Made by a program: the position numbers and the translations under genes. Positions 4,959-5,829 of a stretch of 5,829 nt of DNA are shown here, in pieces. The stretch is from an uncultured Bacilli bacterium (GTDB lineage: Bacteria > Bacillota_I > Bacilli_A > RF39 > UBA660): the NCBI GenBank assembly GCA_947853365.1, contig CANTWQ010000097.1, positions 1-5,829 on the forward strand. The letters run 5' to 3'. Numbering within the stretch: the first letter of the stretch is position 1; the number at the start of each line of letters is the position of its first letter. The notes beneath the pieces were generated by a model, which was not told where the DNA came from, ran no database searches, and was given only the letters and a program-made list of their open reading frames with translations.

Positions 4959-5829
4959 CTAAGCTCCATGTTTTCGCATCTGTCACCTCGACAGAAACAA
5001 TCTTACCAATCAAAGAACGATCGCCATCAAAATTGATGAGTTCATTGGTATCTGTATAACCGAATAATCCCAACTTATCACTTTCGCCGTCGACCAAAAC
5101 GGGAACGATCTGACCAATTTTTTTCTGATGATGCTTTAAAAAATAAGTATTAACAACAGCGTTCAAACGTTGCAACCGCTCATTTTTTACCTCTTCGGAC
5201 AAATGATTGGGAAGCTTTGCCGCGGATGTTCCTTCACGCAAAGAAAAGGCAAAGGTATAAGCATTGTCAAATTGACACAGATGACATAACGATAACGTTT
5301 CTTCAAAATCCTCTTCCGTCTCTCCTGGAAAACCAACAATAATATCCGTCGAAATCGTCACTCTAGGAATAGTATCTTTCATTTTTTGAAACAGACGTAA
5401 ATATTCTTCTCTCGTATAACGACGACCCATCAATTTCAAAATACGACTTGACCCCGATTGCACTGGCAAATGAATTGCCGGCATAATGTTAGGATACTTA
5501 GCAATCACTTCGATCATTCGATCTGTAAAATCCCATGGATGACTTGTCATAAAACGAATGCGTGGAATTCCCGTCTTGGCAACATCCTCCAATAGATTTT
5601 CCATACGATAAGAAACATCCAAATCCTTTCCATAGGCATTGACATTTTGTCCTAACAGTGTCACTTCTTGATATCCATCTTCAACCAACTGTTCCACTTC
5701 TCGCAAAATATCCTGAGGATATCTACTTCGTTGTTTTCCCCGCGTAAACGGTACGATACAATAAGTACAAAACTTATCGCAACCATAAATAATATTCACA
5801 TATGCTTTATAAGGACTCATTCGTTTCAC
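4924..5829 (-). CDS. miaB: tRNA-2-methylthio-N6-dimethylallyladenosine synthase MiaB, C-terminal part
   Basis: Radical-SAM enzyme adding a methylthio group to i6A at position 37 of tRNAs reading UNN codons. The gene runs off the right edge: 301 codons are visible, starting within the domain linker, so the N-terminal MTTase domain with its three cluster cysteines is outside. The GTG at the edge is an internal Val codon, not a start. Seen (window numbering): GCDKFCTYC (16-24) with the three radical-SAM cysteines 17, 21 and 24, EVTLLGQNVNAYG (55-67), HLPVQSGS (120-127), TDIIVGFPGETEEDF (161-175), and a C-terminal TRAM domain at about 237-300. VNIIYGCDKFCTYCIVPFTR closely resembles B. subtilis MiaB rather than MtaB or RimO. 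It ends in TGA within the next gene, with which it is surely co-transcribed. Confidence 0.95.
   Translation of the reverse strand: MKRMSPYKAYVNIIYGCDKFCTYCIVPFTRGKQRSRYPQDILREVEQLVEDGYQEVTLLGQNVNAYGKDLDVSYRMENLLEDVAKTGIPRIRFMTSHPWDFTDRMIEVIAKYPNIMPAIHLPVQSGSSRILKLMGRRYTREEYLRLFQKMKDTIPRVTISTDIIVGFPGETEEDFEETLSLCHLCQFDNAYTFAFSLREGTSAAKLPNHLSEEVKNERLQRLNAVVNTYFLKHHQKKIGQIVPVLVDGESDKLGLFGYTDTNELINFDGDRSLIGKIVSVEVTDAKTWSLDGRRVTEEVTV

Overview
The window is an AT-rich piece of chromosome from a low-GC Gram-positive bacterium (Bacillota, Bacilli-type). All nine protein genes lie on the minus strand, so the DNA reads biologically from right to left. A CotE-type spore-coat protein directly after miaB and a YlbF/YmcA-family gene is the order I know from Bacillus subtilis (ymcB-ymcA-cotE), so the organism is probably an endospore former or a close relative of one. 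The rest of the order does not match Bacillus, which suggests a deeper Bacilli lineage (Erysipelotrichia- or Turicibacter-like); I cannot name it. TGA serves as a stop in two genes and tryptophan is TGG where I checked, so this is the standard bacterial code.

In transcription order: (1) the 3' part of miaB (tRNA methylthiotransferase), cut by the right edge, overlapping a short ylbF/ymcA-family gene by 35 nt and ending in a terminator; (2) cotE, alone between two terminators; (3) a stand-alone CinA C-terminal-domain gene (NMN deamidase family); (4) rpsP-khpA, with a near-consensus sigma-A promoter and a terminator folded over the khpA stop codon; (5) uppS-cdsA-rseP, with an extended -10 promoter and a strong terminator near the left edge.

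Functionally these are housekeeping genes: tRNA modification and mRNA-processing accessory (miaB, ylbF), spore coat assembly (cotE), pyridine nucleotide salvage (cinA-C), ribosome and RNA binding (rpsP, khpA), and envelope biogenesis and quality control (uppS makes the C55 lipid carrier precursor, cdsA makes CDP-diacylglycerol, rseP is the site-2 protease). I see no mobile element, CRISPR array, tRNA, rRNA, riboswitch or toxin-antitoxin module, and no stretch over 300 bases lacks a gene.

I found no undescribed multi-gene system. Points worth a second look are the absence of dxr between cdsA and rseP, a CdsA signature with two unusual substitutions, a YlbF-family protein with no cysteine at all, a cotE unit with no recognisable promoter but an 8-bp inverted repeat, and a perfect inverted repeat built on the rpsP -35 box.
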